Of a DNA stretch of 64,000 bases, positions 35,193 to 45,414 are shown piece by piece. The stretch comes from Paenibacillus lactis (GTDB taxonomy: Bacteria > Bacillota > Bacilli > Paenibacillales > Paenibacillaceae): the NCBI RefSeq assembly GCF_017873605.1, contig NZ_JAGGKI010000008.1, positions 62,001-126,000 of the forward strand, given 5' to 3'. Under the pieces are notes generated by a model. It searched no databases. It saw only the letters and a program-made list of their open reading frames with translations, and was not told the DNA's origin. The position numbers and the translations under genes were made by a program. The number at the start of each line of letters is the position of its first letter. Position 1 is the stretch's first letter.

Positions 35193-36074
35193 ATGGTATT
35201 TACTCAGGTGACGGTAATGGGGCTTGGCCCCATGGGAAGATCGCTGGCAGGAGCTTTGCTTAAAAAAGGTCATTCGGTGACATTATGGAACCGCTCTCCG
35301 GGGAAATCGGATGAATTAATTAGCTTAGGCGGAGTATTGGCTCCTACCGTAGCTGAGGCCGCTTCAGCAAGTTCGTTAATCGTGATCTGTGTGTTGAATT
35401 ATGATGCGGTTCGATCCATTGTGGAGCAATCCGGTGATACGCTTCGGGGAAAAACGTTAGTGAATCTCACCGGCGGCACTCCATCGGCAGCAAGGGAGAT
35501 GGCAAAATGGGCATCTCAGGCGGGCATCGACTATTTGGACGGATCGATTATCGTTCCGGCAATCGGGGAGCCTTCTGGCGTCATATTGTACAGCGGGTCG
35601 GAAAGTGCGTATAAGTCTTATCACAGCACATTGATGAATCTGGTAGGAACGTCCACGTTTCTTAGTACCGATCCAGGACGCGCATCCGCGTTTGACATCG
35701 CGCTGCTTGACATTTTCTGGACTGCCATGAGCGGTTATATTCATGCCTTGGCACTTGCTGATGCCGAGCAGATTCCGGTAACGAGCCTCGTACCTTATGC
35801 TCGTGATATTGTTGGAATGATCCCTGACATTATGTCCGAATTTGCCAATCAATTTGATAGCGGCCACTACCCTGGACAAGAATCGAATCTTCATTCCACC
35901 GCAGCAGTCATGCAGAATATTATCACCGCTTCCAGGGAGAGCGGAATCGATGTTAGCATCATGAGTGAGGTCAAAGCTTTAGTGGATAAGGCAGTTGAAC
36001 TTGGTTATGGTGCACAGGACTTCTCCCGGTTGGCAGAGATCATCCGGCAAGGAAGCAGAGTCAAAGGGGCGTAA
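35193..36074 (+). CDS. Imine reductase-like NAD(P)-dependent oxidoreductase (6-phosphogluconate/beta-hydroxyacid dehydrogenase superfamily)
   Basis: 293 residues from ATG 35193, preceded by GAGGAAGGG. Rossmann motif VMGLGPMGRSLAGALLKKG, WNRSPGKSDELI phosphate-binding loop typical of NADPH use, and LVNLTGGTPSAAREMAKWA followed by IDYLDGSI, a signature of imine reductases. The C-terminal helical domain forms the interlocked dimer in this family. IREDs reduce cyclic imines; the natural substrate is unknown. Converges with the MerR gene, overlapping its end by 14 nt. Confidence 0.85.
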   Translation: MVFTQVTVMGLGPMGRSLAGALLKKGHSVTLWNRSPGKSDELISLGGVLAPTVAEAASASSLIVICVLNYDAVRSIVEQSGDTLRGKTLVNLTGGTPSAAREMAKWASQAGIDYLDGSIIVPAIGEPSGVILYSGSESAYKSYHSTLMNLVGTSTFLSTDPGRASAFDIALLDIFWTAMSGYIHALALADAEQIPVTSLVPYARDIVGMIPDIMSEFANQFDSGHYPGQESNLHSTAAVMQNIITASRESGIDVSIMSEVKALVDKAVELGYGAQDFSRLAEIIRQGSRVKGA

Positions 36075-36453
36075 CTGAATGTGAGTCCTGCTTAAGACTT
36101 TCCTTCATAGATTGGATTTGTCCATTCAATTCCGTGCGGATCCCGGTCAGCTTCTTGATCGTATCATCGATTTCCTGCAGATACGACTCATACTCGAGCA
36201 GCATGTTCTCGCAATGCCGAGTGGCATCGATAAGCGTCTGGGAGTCGGTACAATTCAAAGTGCGTTCGATTTGTTCGGTTGTCAGTCCCAGGCTCAAGTA
36301 AGCCTTGATTTGCTTAATCCGATCAATGGCGGTTTCATCGTACACTCGATACCCGTTTTGTAATCGGAAGACCGTAATCAGGTTCTTCTGTTCGTAGTAC
36401 CGAATGGAGCGAATGCTGGCTCCCGTTCGTTTGGACAACTCGCTAATTTTCAT
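36061..36453 (-). CDS. MerR-family transcriptional regulator
   Basis: 130 residues from ATG 36453 (minus-strand AAAGGGG upstream); the longer frame lacks a family match. MKISELSKRTGASIRSIRYYEQKNLI is the MerR winged helix, GYRVYDETAIDRI the wing, then a dimerisation coiled-coil (about 75-115). No metal-binding Cys pattern of the MerR/CueR type is seen; a single Cys pair (C70, C82) is not diagnostic. CCTTT-N5-AAAGG lies upstream and could be its operator. Stop codons of this and the imine reductase overlap tail to tail. Confidence 0.87.
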   Translation of the reverse strand: MKISELSKRTGASIRSIRYYEQKNLITVFRLQNGYRVYDETAIDRIKQIKAYLSLGLTTEQIERTLNCTDSQTLIDATRHCENMLLEYESYLQEIDDTIKKLTGIRTELNGQIQSMKESLKQDSHSVTPL

Positions 36454-36621
36454 TGAGCAGCGCCCCTTTGCGTTAAAGGTTGAAAAAAAGATTAAAGATC
36501 TATACCTCCATATGAGCATATCGCGGAGTTTCGTTGTAGCCAGTGATAGATACCGGTTCTTTCAATATCAGGTAATAGGATATCCATAAAGATACATTAT
36601 TCTTTATGAGGGATCAATCTT

Positions 36622-36667
36622 AAGCCGCCTTCATGCCCAGCTCATGGCCGGGTGATGAAGGCGGCTT
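36622..36667 (-). terminator. Terminator hairpin downstream of the first YesM-like kinase
   Basis: AAGCCGCCTTCAT and ATGAAGGCGGCTT form a 13-bp stem around a GC-rich loop; T-run is poor on the minus strand. Confidence 0.6.
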
Positions 36668-36678
36668 GTTCGGTTCTT

Positions 36679-38430
36679 TTATTTTGGATGAACAGGGAGG
36701 GTTATTTTCACCGCGGTGCCGTAGCCTTCCTCGCTTTGGATATGCACCCCATATGGAGGGCCGAACAATAGCTGGATGCGGCCGTGAACGTTGCTGATGC
36801 CGATACCGGATAAATGATGACGCCTCTTCTCGTTAACCTGATCCTCCGAATTTTTCATCCCCACGCCATCATCCATAATCTCTATGATCAGATTTTCCTC
36901 AAACTGATGAATGAAAATATGAATGTTACCGCTGACATTTCCAGGGTAGGCATGAAAGAATGCGTTCTCCACAAAGGGCTGGATGATCAGCTTGGGAACA
37001 AGCAGCTGTCTGCAGTCCTCCGCGATTTCATAATGCACGCCGATCTGTTCGCCATATCTGATCCGGTTAATGAACACATAATGCTTCAGGGACTCGATCT
37101 CCGTTTCTACAGTGACCATATCTTCAGTCGAGCCCAGCGTGCTCTGGAGCAAGGAGATCAGACTGTCGATCGTTTGGTCCACCTGATCCGTGTGGTGCAT
37201 TTTCGATAAGTATTTGATAGAACTTAATGTGTTGTAAAGAAAATGCGGGTTGATCTGCATCTGCAATGCGTTCAGATCCGCTTTTCGGCGCTCCTGCTCC
37301 TCATGGACAAGCCGCTCGGTATACTGGTCAATTTCCTTAATCAGCCGGTTGTAAGTTTTGGCCAATATATTGGTTTCATAGCTGCCGTTCTCCTCCAAAG
37401 GATGGAATATCAGATTATCCCCCTTCGAGGTTTTCATCGTCTTGACCAGCTTGTTTAACGGATGGGTGATCCGCCGGCTTAGGAAGTAGACAAAAACCAA
37501 GCTAACGACCAGCACAACGCTTACAACCTTGAAGATTTCGGCAGACAGGCTGTAAAGAGGCGCAAAAGCGGCTCGTTGGTTGATTTCCTCCAGCAAATAG
37601 GCATTGAACTCGGGAAGATGGTAGGAAATATAGGTCTCCTTATCCTCCGATTCGGTCCATACGCCGTCCTGCTGGGACGCAGCCTGGGTTGCCAGGGACA
37701 GCTGTTCAGTGTCCCGCTTGCTGATCGAATCCTTGTCACTGCTGGACAGGATCGTACCATCGGATGATATAAGCGAAATATGAATGCCTTTGGCGATATA
37801 GGCATTGTATTTTTGTTTGATGTTTTGTTCATCCATCACGACGGCCGCATACCCGTACATCAAACCCGTACTGCTGTCCACCAATGGCTTTGTCGCAAAA
37901 ATATAGTTGTCATAAGGAACGGTTTCCGCGAATAAATCCGGGCTGCTGTGGTAGCTGATCCGATTGGGGATGTTCCTGTCAGTGGTCATGTACGTAGAGA
38001 CGATATCCTGTGGAATCTTGTCCCATTTGAGCGCGTTGCTGGAATAATGTCTCCCTCCTTCGCCGGGAAGGCCGGATACAATAATATGCGACTTTTCAGG
38101 ACTCAAATATTCCTTGTACACATCGATGTACCTGCCCAGGGTGATGGCCAGATTGATTTGCTCCAATGTTGTATTGGCAGGCTTGGTAATATAATCCTTA
38201 AATTCGTGGCTGCTGTTGATTTGAAGCATGGCATTAACCACCTGGTCGTTATACCTGAGCAATTCATCCTTGGCGATATTCATGTTGGCCGAAGCGTTCC
38301 GGACGACCTGGTTGAGCAGAATGCGTTCTGCAATATTGGACGACGCGACGATGAGCACAAAGGAAATAATCGTGATCCCCGACAGCATCAGAATGAGCAT
38401 CTTAATGAAGATGCTGTTTTTTCGAAGCAT
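36679..38430 (-). CDS. YesM-type sensor histidine kinase (sugar locus 1)
   Basis: 583 residues from ATG 38430 (AGGTG upstream; GTG 38439 is the alternative). Membrane helix about 7-30, extracellular sensor region, second helix about 290-315, HAMP domain, then His_kinase segment QINPHFLYNTLSSIKYL with the phospho-acceptor His, and HATPase with NAFFHAYPG and DDGVGM/GIGISNVHGR. Lies 22 nt after its response regulator on the minus strand. It is divergent from the galactoside importer operon and should sense the sugar or its binding protein at the surface. Confidence 0.93.
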   Translation of the reverse strand: MLRKNSIFIKMLILMLSGITIISFVLIVASSNIAERILLNQVVRNASANMNIAKDELLRYNDQVVNAMLQINSSHEFKDYITKPANTTLEQINLAITLGRYIDVYKEYLSPEKSHIIVSGLPGEGGRHYSSNALKWDKIPQDIVSTYMTTDRNIPNRISYHSSPDLFAETVPYDNYIFATKPLVDSSTGLMYGYAAVVMDEQNIKQKYNAYIAKGIHISLISSDGTILSSSDKDSISKRDTEQLSLATQAASQQDGVWTESEDKETYISYHLPEFNAYLLEEINQRAAFAPLYSLSAEIFKVVSVVLVVSLVFVYFLSRRITHPLNKLVKTMKTSKGDNLIFHPLEENGSYETNILAKTYNRLIKEIDQYTERLVHEEQERRKADLNALQMQINPHFLYNTLSSIKYLSKMHHTDQVDQTIDSLISLLQSTLGSTEDMVTVETEIESLKHYVFINRIRYGEQIGVHYEIAEDCRQLLVPKLIIQPFVENAFFHAYPGNVSGNIHIFIHQFEENLIIEIMDDGVGMKNSEDQVNEKRRHHLSGIGISNVHGRIQLLFGPPYGVHIQSEEGYGTAVKITLPVHPK

Positions 38431-38451
38431 GGCAAGCACCTGACTTTTTCT

Positions 38452-40011
38452 TTAATGAGAGATTTGATGGCGGTATTCGACGGGGGTCATTCCCGTCATC
38501 TTCTTGAACACTTTGGAGAAATAGTTATGATCCGAGAAGCCGGTCAGGCGGCTGATCTCCGACACGGAAAGCGATGGATCCAGCAGAAGGTCCTTGGCCT
38601 TATCCGTGCGAACCCGATTAATATAGGACGTAAGGTTCTCTTGGGTGCGCTGTTTAAAATACGACGACAAATAGGTGTAGTTCAAATGCAGCGCGTTTGC
38701 CATTTCCGATAATGAAATTTCATTGGCATAATGTTCATTTACGTATTCATAGATCTGGTGCAGTATGATCGATTGCCGATAATCCTTGCCTTGAACGACA
38801 TGTCTAACCTTCTCCAGAAATTGAACCATGATATGCTCCAACTCCTCGATATCAAAGGCAAGATCAATCATTTTGAAGAGCTTCAGCTTGGAGGAGCCAA
38901 GCTCGGCTATCGGCTGTTTGAGCTGCTCCAGTGTAAAAAGGGTAGAGTAAACCAGATTCTGGCATAGCCGCTTCAAGCTGTATTCGTCATACGAGAGATG
39001 AGCCTTCGTCCCAGAGAAAAGCGCTCTTATCATCGCGATCGATTCGTCCGTCGAAAACGTGCGCAGCGTGCTGATATATTGCCGTTCATCGAAGCTGGTT
39101 TTCTCGCCGCTAATCGTAATCTCGTCTTCAGCCACCATGGCTTGCCCGCTAAAATACAACAGCCTTCCGAGATGTGACGATAATCTCTCGTGCTCCCCTT
39201 TAAGGGAGCGGAAATGATCAAATGGATGCGAGAGGACATAGCATATATATTTCAACGAATCCTTGACACGCTCCGCGAATCGCCGCAAGGCGGCGATGAC
39301 TTCTACGGATTGCGAAGAATCATAATTAACGAGCAGAAGCGCTTCATTTTTCAGGAACACGCAGCAATGTGCCAGACCCGCTAACTGCTCTGAGGCCAGG
39401 CCAATGATCCGATCCTCGATTTGGCTCTGCGTCCATTTCGTCCGGGATAAGAGCGGGGCTGTGCTTGCTTTGGCTATGATGAAATGCTTTCGATTGAAAA
39501 TGTGAAGAAGCTCCAGGCTGATATCGTCCCTGACTTCCTGATCCGTTTCGTGATCCAGCCATCGGCCAAGCATAAGCTCGGGATCTTTTTTCGCCGGCTG
39601 GCTGCCAGGGCTGTTCAAATTCATGCTGCTGCATAAGGACTGAATGAGCGAGACGAGTTCGGTTGCCGATACTTTGGGTTTGAGCAAGTAGTCCGTAACC
39701 CCGTATTTAAACACTTCGCGCACATAATTGTACTCGCTATAGCTGCTTAACACGACGATCTTGATGTCGGGATACCGTGCACGCATCGTCTTGGTCAGCT
39801 CCACGCCGTCCATCACGGGCATGACAATATCGGTAATTACGACATGGGGGTCGGCCGCTTCGATCAGCTGAAGCGCTTCTTGACCATTCGCAGCTTGGGC
39901 GACGATCTCGATTCCATATTCGCTCCAATTACATAGATGTAATATGCCGGCACGTAAAATGGCTTCATCATCCACAATCATGACCCGATAGGTTGCGATA
40001 GGGTTATCCAT
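38452..40011 (-). CDS. YesN-type response regulator with AraC DNA-binding domain (sugar locus 1)
   Basis: 519 residues from ATG 40011 after GAGGTG. Receiver domain 1-120 with DDE, the phospho-acceptor Asp in VVITDIVMPVMDG (about 60) and LLKPK Lys. A long linker follows, then the AraC double helix-turn-helix at the C-terminus (YVNEHYANEISLSEMANALHLNYTY..., then VSEISRLTGFSDHNYFSKVFKK). Transcribed with the kinase; expected activator of the importer/GH42 operon that starts on the other strand 270 nt away. Confidence 0.93.
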   Translation of the reverse strand: MDNPIATYRVMIVDDEAILRAGILHLCNWSEYGIEIVAQAANGQEALQLIEAADPHVVITDIVMPVMDGVELTKTMRARYPDIKIVVLSSYSEYNYVREVFKYGVTDYLLKPKVSATELVSLIQSLCSSMNLNSPGSQPAKKDPELMLGRWLDHETDQEVRDDISLELLHIFNRKHFIIAKASTAPLLSRTKWTQSQIEDRIIGLASEQLAGLAHCCVFLKNEALLLVNYDSSQSVEVIAALRRFAERVKDSLKYICYVLSHPFDHFRSLKGEHERLSSHLGRLLYFSGQAMVAEDEITISGEKTSFDERQYISTLRTFSTDESIAMIRALFSGTKAHLSYDEYSLKRLCQNLVYSTLFTLEQLKQPIAELGSSKLKLFKMIDLAFDIEELEHIMVQFLEKVRHVVQGKDYRQSIILHQIYEYVNEHYANEISLSEMANALHLNYTYLSSYFKQRTQENLTSYINRVRTDKAKDLLLDPSLSVSEISRLTGFSDHNYFSKVFKKMTGMTPVEYRHQISH

Positions 40012-40148
40012 GATTACACCTCGTTGCAATTTCTTATTTCCTCATCATATACCAATGTGAAAGATAAAGGTATGATGGAGCTTTGAATGAATCCAACATG
40101 CAATAATTATTTCTACGACCCATAATTTTTACTATAATAAACAGGCGT

Positions 40149-40176
40149 TTGACAAGAGGGCCATAATTAATACGAT
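40149..40176 (+). promoter_or_regulatory. Candidate promoter of the galactoside importer operon
   Basis: TTGACA at 40149-40154 with TACGAT 16 nt downstream. The weak -10 fits an activator-dependent promoter, as expected under a YesN-type regulator. Confidence 0.4.
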
Positions 40177-40236
40177 ATTAGCTTGAATATGAATTATACT
40201 TCCCTATTTTGAATGACATAGAATAGAGATCGGATC

Positions 40237-40250
40237 ATGAAGCGCTTACA
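40237..40250. promoter_or_regulatory. Near-match cre (CcpA) box upstream of galactoside importer
   Basis: Minus-strand TGTAAGCGCTTCAT matches the cre consensus except at the conserved C near the 3' end. Confidence 0.4.
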
Positions 40251-40279
40251 AAATATATGAACAAAAGGGGTTGTACAGA

Positions 40280-41590
40280 TTGAAAAAATTGCTATCCGTA
40301 TTGCTGCTCGTCTCCATGACAGCTTCGTTATTGGCGGCCTGCGGCTCTTCAAAGTCATCGGATTCAGGCCAATCGGGAACAGGAAGTGAAGGAGGCTCCG
40401 CAAGCAAGAAGGTTGTGGCATGGGCATGGGATCCGTCCTTTAACGGAGCTGCCCTGAAAATCGCCGAAGAATTGTACGCCAAAGAAAATCCGGGCTTCGA
40501 ACTGGAAGTCGTAGATATGGCAAAAACGGATTTGGAGCAAAAACTGAACACCAACCTGGCTTCCGGCGTTAAGGAAGGCCTTCCGGACATCATTCTGGTG
40601 AATGATCCGAATATTCAGAAATATGTAACCGCTTATCCAGGCACATTTGCAGACTTTACGGATAAGGTTGATTATTCCCAGTTTTCCCCGTACAAAGTGG
40701 ATGCGCTTACGATCGATGGAAAAGTATACGGCGTTCCGTTCGATATCGGGGTCACCGGCATGTTCTACCGTTCCGATTATTTGGAGCAAGCCGGATTCAA
40801 GGCGGAGGACCTAGAGAACATCACCTGGGATGAGTACATTGAAATCGGCAAAGTCGTAAAGGAAAAGACAGGGAAATATATGTCGACCATTAACCCGAAC
40901 GACGAAGCGCTGACCTCGATCCTGCTTCAATCCGGCGGGTCCTGGTACATCACGCCGGATAACAAAGGCAATTTTGTTGACAATCCGGTCATGACGGAGA
41001 CGCTCCGTGTGTACAAAGCGATTGCCGACTCCGGAATTGCCAAGCCGGTAACGGGCTGGAGCGAGTTTGTAGGCAGCTTCAACGCCGGCGATGTAGCGAC
41101 GGTCGTATCCGGCGTATGGCAGATTTCCTCGATCATGGACGCCAAGGATCAAAGCGGCAAATGGAGAGTGGCTCCGATTCCGAGATTGAATGTGGAGGGC
41201 GCCGTGAACGCTTCGAACGAAGGCGGCTCCAGCTGGTTCGTCCTGGAAGGCTCCGCGAACAAGGATCTGGCGATCGATTTCTTGGCGAAGACGATTGGCG
41301 GCAGCAGTGAATTCTACGAGCGCTTCCTGAAAGAAAACGGCGGCGTCGGCTCCTACATTCCTTCCTTCTCCAGCGAAGCTTACAGCCAGACACCGGAATT
41401 TTTCGGCGGACAAGCCATCTATACCGATTTCACCAAATGGTCTACCGAAGTACCGGGCATTTCTCTGGGCATGTACACGCAAGAAGCAAAAGATGCACTG
41501 AAAAATGAACTGCCTAACATTTTGAATGGATCCGACCTGACCCAAAGCTTGGCTAACATTCAGAAATTGTTCGAACAGCAAGTGCAATAA
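40280..41590 (+). CDS. Sugar ABC transporter solute-binding lipoprotein (sugar locus 1)
   Basis: 436 residues from TTG 40280, 9 nt after AAAAGGGG. Lipoprotein signal KKLLSVLLLVSMTASLLAACG, then a Ser/Gly-rich linker and an MBP-like CUT1 binding domain (KVVAWAWDP; YGVPFDIGVTGMFYRSDYLEQAG). First gene of a binding protein-permease-permease-GH42 operon, so it probably binds beta-galactosides such as galactan oligomers or lactose. Confidence 0.93.
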   Translation: MKKLLSVLLLVSMTASLLAACGSSKSSDSGQSGTGSEGGSASKKVVAWAWDPSFNGAALKIAEELYAKENPGFELEVVDMAKTDLEQKLNTNLASGVKEGLPDIILVNDPNIQKYVTAYPGTFADFTDKVDYSQFSPYKVDALTIDGKVYGVPFDIGVTGMFYRSDYLEQAGFKAEDLENITWDEYIEIGKVVKEKTGKYMSTINPNDEALTSILLQSGGSWYITPDNKGNFVDNPVMTETLRVYKAIADSGIAKPVTGWSEFVGSFNAGDVATVVSGVWQISSIMDAKDQSGKWRVAPIPRLNVEGAVNASNEGGSSWFVLEGSANKDLAIDFLAKTIGGSSEFYERFLKENGGVGSYIPSFSSEAYSQTPEFFGGQAIYTDFTKWSTEVPGISLGMYTQEAKDALKNELPNILNGSDLTQSLANIQKLFEQQVQ

Positions 41591-41616
41591 TTTTAAAAGT
41601 CAGCAGGTGGTAAGAA

Positions 41617-42492
41617 ATGGGCAGTAAATGGAATAAATCGAATCTCATGGGATGGCAGTTCGTGCTGCTGCCTTCGGCGCTCATCTTATTGTTCAGCTTC
41701 TATCCCATGATTCAATCCTTGTTGTTATCGTTTCAGTCGGGAAAAGGGAATGTGTACCATTATGTCGGGCTGAGCAATTATGCACGGCTGTTCTCCGATC
41801 CGATGTTCAAGCAGGCTGTACTCAATACGCTGTTATACTTGGTCGTTCAAGTTCCGATCATGCTCATGCTGGGTCTGGTCATTGCATACTTCTTGAACAT
41901 GCCGGGTCTTAAATTCAAAGGCTTTTACCGCACCGCCATCTTTCTTCCGTGCGTAACCTCGCTCGTTTCGTACGCTGTGCTGTTCAAAAGCATATTTGCA
42001 GTGGATGGAATTCTGAACCGGATGCTGATGTCGATTCACATCATCCATGAGCCGATCGCCTGGCTCATGGACCCGGTGTGGGCGAAAGTTGCTATAATTG
42101 CAGCGATTACATGGCGCTGGACAGGCTACAATATGATCTTCTATCTAGCAGCGATGCAAAATATCGACCCAAGCGTCTATGAAGCGGCTTCAATAGACGG
42201 AGCCTCCAAAACGCGGCAATTCTTCAGCATTACGGTTCCTATGCTGAAGCCGATCATCTTGTTCACGGCGATCATTTCGACGAACGGAACCCTGCAGCTG
42301 TTCGATGAGGTTGTGAACATTACGAACGGCGGACCCGGCAATTCCACCATGACGATCTCCCAATACATCTATAACTTGTCGTTCATGTATACGCCTAACT
42401 TCGGTTATGCGGCAACGGTATCCTACGCCATCGTCATTATGGTTGCGGTGCTGGCCTTTCTCCAGCTGAAGGTCGGAGGTGAGAAGAAATGA
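41617..42492 (+). CDS. Sugar ABC transporter permease, MalF-type (sugar locus 1)
   Basis: 291 residues, six membrane helices. EAA loop YEAASIDGASKTRQFFSITVPMLKP (about 188-212). The start NLMGWQFVLLPSALILLFSFYPM is typical of GanP-like permeases. ATG after AGCAGGTGG. Its last codons overlap the next permease by 4 nt (ATGA), indicating translational coupling. Confidence 0.93.
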   Translation: MGSKWNKSNLMGWQFVLLPSALILLFSFYPMIQSLLLSFQSGKGNVYHYVGLSNYARLFSDPMFKQAVLNTLLYLVVQVPIMLMLGLVIAYFLNMPGLKFKGFYRTAIFLPCVTSLVSYAVLFKSIFAVDGILNRMLMSIHIIHEPIAWLMDPVWAKVAIIAAITWRWTGYNMIFYLAAMQNIDPSVYEAASIDGASKTRQFFSITVPMLKPIILFTAIISTNGTLQLFDEVVNITNGGPGNSTMTISQYIYNLSFMYTPNFGYAATVSYAIVIMVAVLAFLQLKVGGEKK

Positions 42493-43295
42493 GGAAGGTT
42501 TCGGCAGCAGCTATCCATCTGTTTCTAATCATTGCATCGGTGGTTTCTTTGTTTCCTTTTGTCTGGATGCTGATCGGCATGACGAACAGCTCCTCCGACA
42601 TTGTAAAGGGCAAATTCAGCTTCGGATCGGAGCTGTCTACCAATATGAACAAGCTTCTCGATATGACGGATCTCGGCGGGGCCTTTTGGAACTCCGCAGT
42701 GATTGCGGTGATCGGCACGGTCTGTACCTTGATTCTAAGCTCCATGGCCGGATTCGGATTTGAGATTTATCGGACGAAGGGCAAGGACCGGTTGTTCGGC
42801 ATCCTGATGCTGTCCATGATGATGCCGTTCGCGGCTGTAATGGTTCCGCTGTTCCGTATGTTCAGCTCGATGGGGATGCTCAATACGCCAACGGCCGTGA
42901 TTCTGCCAACCATAACGACGGCGTTCATGATTTTCTTCTTTATGCAAAACACAAAATCATTCCCGCGCGAGCTCTTGCAGGCGGGACGGGTAGATGGACT
43001 CGGCGAATGGCGGTTGTTTACACATGTCTATATGCCGACGATGAAGCCGACGTACGCGGCTGCCGCGATCATAACCTTTATGAACTACTGGAACAGCTTC
43101 CTGTGGCCTCTCATTGCCTTGCAAACGCCGGATAAGAAGACGCTGCCGCTTATTGTCTCGTCACTCGCTTCCTCTTATAATCCGGATTACGGGATGATCA
43201 TGGTTGCCATCGTGATCACGACGCTCCCGACAGTCCTGATCTTCTTCTTGCTGCAAAAGCAGTTCGTGCAAGGGATGCTTGGATCCGTGAAGTAA
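42489..43295 (+). CDS. Sugar ABC transporter permease, MalG-type (sugar locus 1)
   Basis: 268 residues, six membrane helices; EAA-like loop ELLQAGRVDGLGEWRLFTHVYMP (about 161-183), ending FVQGMLGSVK, as in GanQ/MalG-type proteins. Start overlaps the previous gene by 4 nt. No ATPase gene in the operon; a multitask MsmX-type ATPase encoded elsewhere must energise it. Confidence 0.93.
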   Translation: MRKVSAAAIHLFLIIASVVSLFPFVWMLIGMTNSSSDIVKGKFSFGSELSTNMNKLLDMTDLGGAFWNSAVIAVIGTVCTLILSSMAGFGFEIYRTKGKDRLFGILMLSMMMPFAAVMVPLFRMFSSMGMLNTPTAVILPTITTAFMIFFFMQNTKSFPRELLQAGRVDGLGEWRLFTHVYMPTMKPTYAAAAIITFMNYWNSFLWPLIALQTPDKKTLPLIVSSLASSYNPDYGMIMVAIVITTLPTVLIFFLLQKQFVQGMLGSVK

Positions 43296-43322
43296 TATAA
43301 CAACCGGAGGTGATCGACAAAC

Positions 43323-45377
43323 ATGCTTACGCAATTCAAAAATGGCTTACTGCACGGGGCGGACTACAATCCGGAACAATGGCTGCATGATCCGCAGGTG
43401 CTGCAATCGGATATTGAATTGATGAAGAAGGCCGGCTGCAATGTCATGTCGGTAGGTATATTCTCATGGGCCGTGCTGGAGCCCGAGGAAGGGAAATATA
43501 ATTGGGAGTGGCTGGACCGAATCCTGGATTCGCTGCATGAGAACGGAATCTCCGTATTTCTGGCGACTCCTTCTGGAGCCCGTCCCGTATGGATGGCACA
43601 GAAATATCCCGAGGTGCTTCGCGTTTCAAGTGATCGGCATCGCAATCTTTATGGGGCACGGCATAATCACTGCTATACATCTCCGATCTACCGCGAGAAG
43701 ATCAAGCAGGTGAATGAAAGACTCGCTGCCCGTTATGGGAATCATCCAGCCGTGAAGCTCTGGCATATTTCCAACGAGTTCGGCGGAGAATGCCACTGCG
43801 ATTTGTGCCAGGAAGCGTTCAGAGGTTGGCTCAAGAAGAAATACGGTACGTTAGACAAGCTGAATGCAGAGTGGTGGACCACCTTCTGGAGCCATACGTA
43901 TAGCGATTGGTCCCAGATTGAATCCCCTGCACCCCACGGAGAAAACGCGACGCACGGGATGAATCTGGACTGGCGAAGATTCGTGTCGGATCAAACCCTG
44001 GATTTCATGAAGCATGAAATCGCGGTTGTTAAATCCGTGAATCCGGAGCTGCCGGCTACGACCAATTTCATGTACTACTATAATGGCCTGAACTACTTTA
44101 AGTTCAAGGATGCGATTGATATCGTATCCTGGGACAGCTATCCAACCTGGCACAAGAAGTCCGATTTCGAGATTGCCGTAGACACCGCCATGAATCATGA
44201 TTTGATGCGATCCATCAAGCGCCAGCCGTTTCTGCTTATGGAAAGCTCGCCGAGCATGACGAATTGGCAGAGCGTCTCGAAGCTGAAGAAGCCGGGGATG
44301 CACATCCTGTCTTCCTTGCAGGCCGTCGCTCACGGATCCAATTCTGTGCAGTATTTCCAGTGGCGCAAAAGCCGCGGTTCCAGCGAGAAATTCCATGGAG
44401 CGGTCGTCTCCCATGACGGCAGCCCGGATACACGTGTATTTAAAGAGGTCACCGAGCTCGGAAATATGCTTCAGAAGCTGTCTCCCGTTGCTGCAACCGA
44501 AAGCCGCGCAGAAGTAGCCATCGTCTATGATTGGGAAAATAAATGGGCGATTGAAGATTCACAAGGGCCGCGCAACAAAGGGATGGGGTATATCGAAGAA
44601 GTTCAGTCCCATTACCGGGCGCTGCTGAAGCAGGGGATTACGGTGGACTTCGTGGATATGGAATGCGATATAGACAGCTACAAAGTGGTTATCGCTCCCA
44701 TGCTCTATATGCTGCGCTGCGGATTCGAGCGCAAGCTTCGCGCCTTCGTTGAGCAGGGAGGAACCTTGGTGCTGACTTACTGGAGCGGGATCGTGAATGA
44801 GAATGATCTGGTGTTCCAAGGGGAAGCGCCCCATCAACTGAGCGATGTAGCGGGTGTCGTCAGCGAGGAGATTGACGGCTTATATGATCATGAACAAAAT
44901 GCCGGAGAAGTTGTGCAGCATATAGCCGGTCTTGAGCAGACATCGCTTGCAGGCACTTATTCCTGCAGCAAGCTCTGTGACCTGGTTCATCTAAAGGGCG
45001 CCGAAGCATTGATGGTGTACCAGGATGATTTCTATGCGGGCCGTCCTGCACTTACCAGACATACATATGGTGAGGGCGTATGCTACTATGTGTCCAGCCA
45101 TTTTGAGGATGGCTTTTACGATGACTTCTACCGGGATATAGCCGCAGCTGCATCGTTATATAAGCCGGTAACAGCGGTTATGCCTGAAGGCGTATACACA
45201 ACGGTGCGTTCCAACGAGGAGAAGGAGTATCTGTTCGTTCATAATTTTTCGGGCAAAGAGGTCGTTATGCCGGCGCTGGGTCCAGCGTGGCAGTCGGTTA
45301 CAAGCGATGATGGATTGAATGCAGCTTGGAACCTGAAGGCATATGGTGTTCTTGTGGCTGAGCGCAGTGTAGGATAG
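43323..45377 (+). CDS. Beta-galactosidase, glycoside hydrolase family 42
   Basis: 684 residues. GH42 barrel with acid/base Glu152 in WHISNEFGG and nucleophile Glu307 in LLMESSPS; trimerisation and beta-galactosidase C domains follow. The zinc-site cysteine cluster (HNHC, then GECHCDLC) is intact. No signal peptide, so it hydrolyses imported galacto-oligosaccharides in the cytoplasm. Start ATG follows CCGGAGGTG. Last gene of the importer operon, closed by a strong terminator. Resembles GanA/BgaB. Confidence 0.96.
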   Translation: MLTQFKNGLLHGADYNPEQWLHDPQVLQSDIELMKKAGCNVMSVGIFSWAVLEPEEGKYNWEWLDRILDSLHENGISVFLATPSGARPVWMAQKYPEVLRVSSDRHRNLYGARHNHCYTSPIYREKIKQVNERLAARYGNHPAVKLWHISNEFGGECHCDLCQEAFRGWLKKKYGTLDKLNAEWWTTFWSHTYSDWSQIESPAPHGENATHGMNLDWRRFVSDQTLDFMKHEIAVVKSVNPELPATTNFMYYYNGLNYFKFKDAIDIVSWDSYPTWHKKSDFEIAVDTAMNHDLMRSIKRQPFLLMESSPSMTNWQSVSKLKKPGMHILSSLQAVAHGSNSVQYFQWRKSRGSSEKFHGAVVSHDGSPDTRVFKEVTELGNMLQKLSPVAATESRAEVAIVYDWENKWAIEDSQGPRNKGMGYIEEVQSHYRALLKQGITVDFVDMECDIDSYKVVIAPMLYMLRCGFERKLRAFVEQGGTLVLTYWSGIVNENDLVFQGEAPHQLSDVAGVVSEEIDGLYDHEQNAGEVVQHIAGLEQTSLAGTYSCSKLCDLVHLKGAEALMVYQDDFYAGRPALTRHTYGEGVCYYVSSHFEDGFYDDFYRDIAAAASLYKPVTAVMPEGVYTTVRSNEEKEYLFVHNFSGKEVVMPALGPAWQSVTSDDGLNAAWNLKAYGVLVAERSVG

Positions 45378-45414
45378 CTGAATTGATTTGTAAATAATAT
45401 TTTCTCGAAAATAT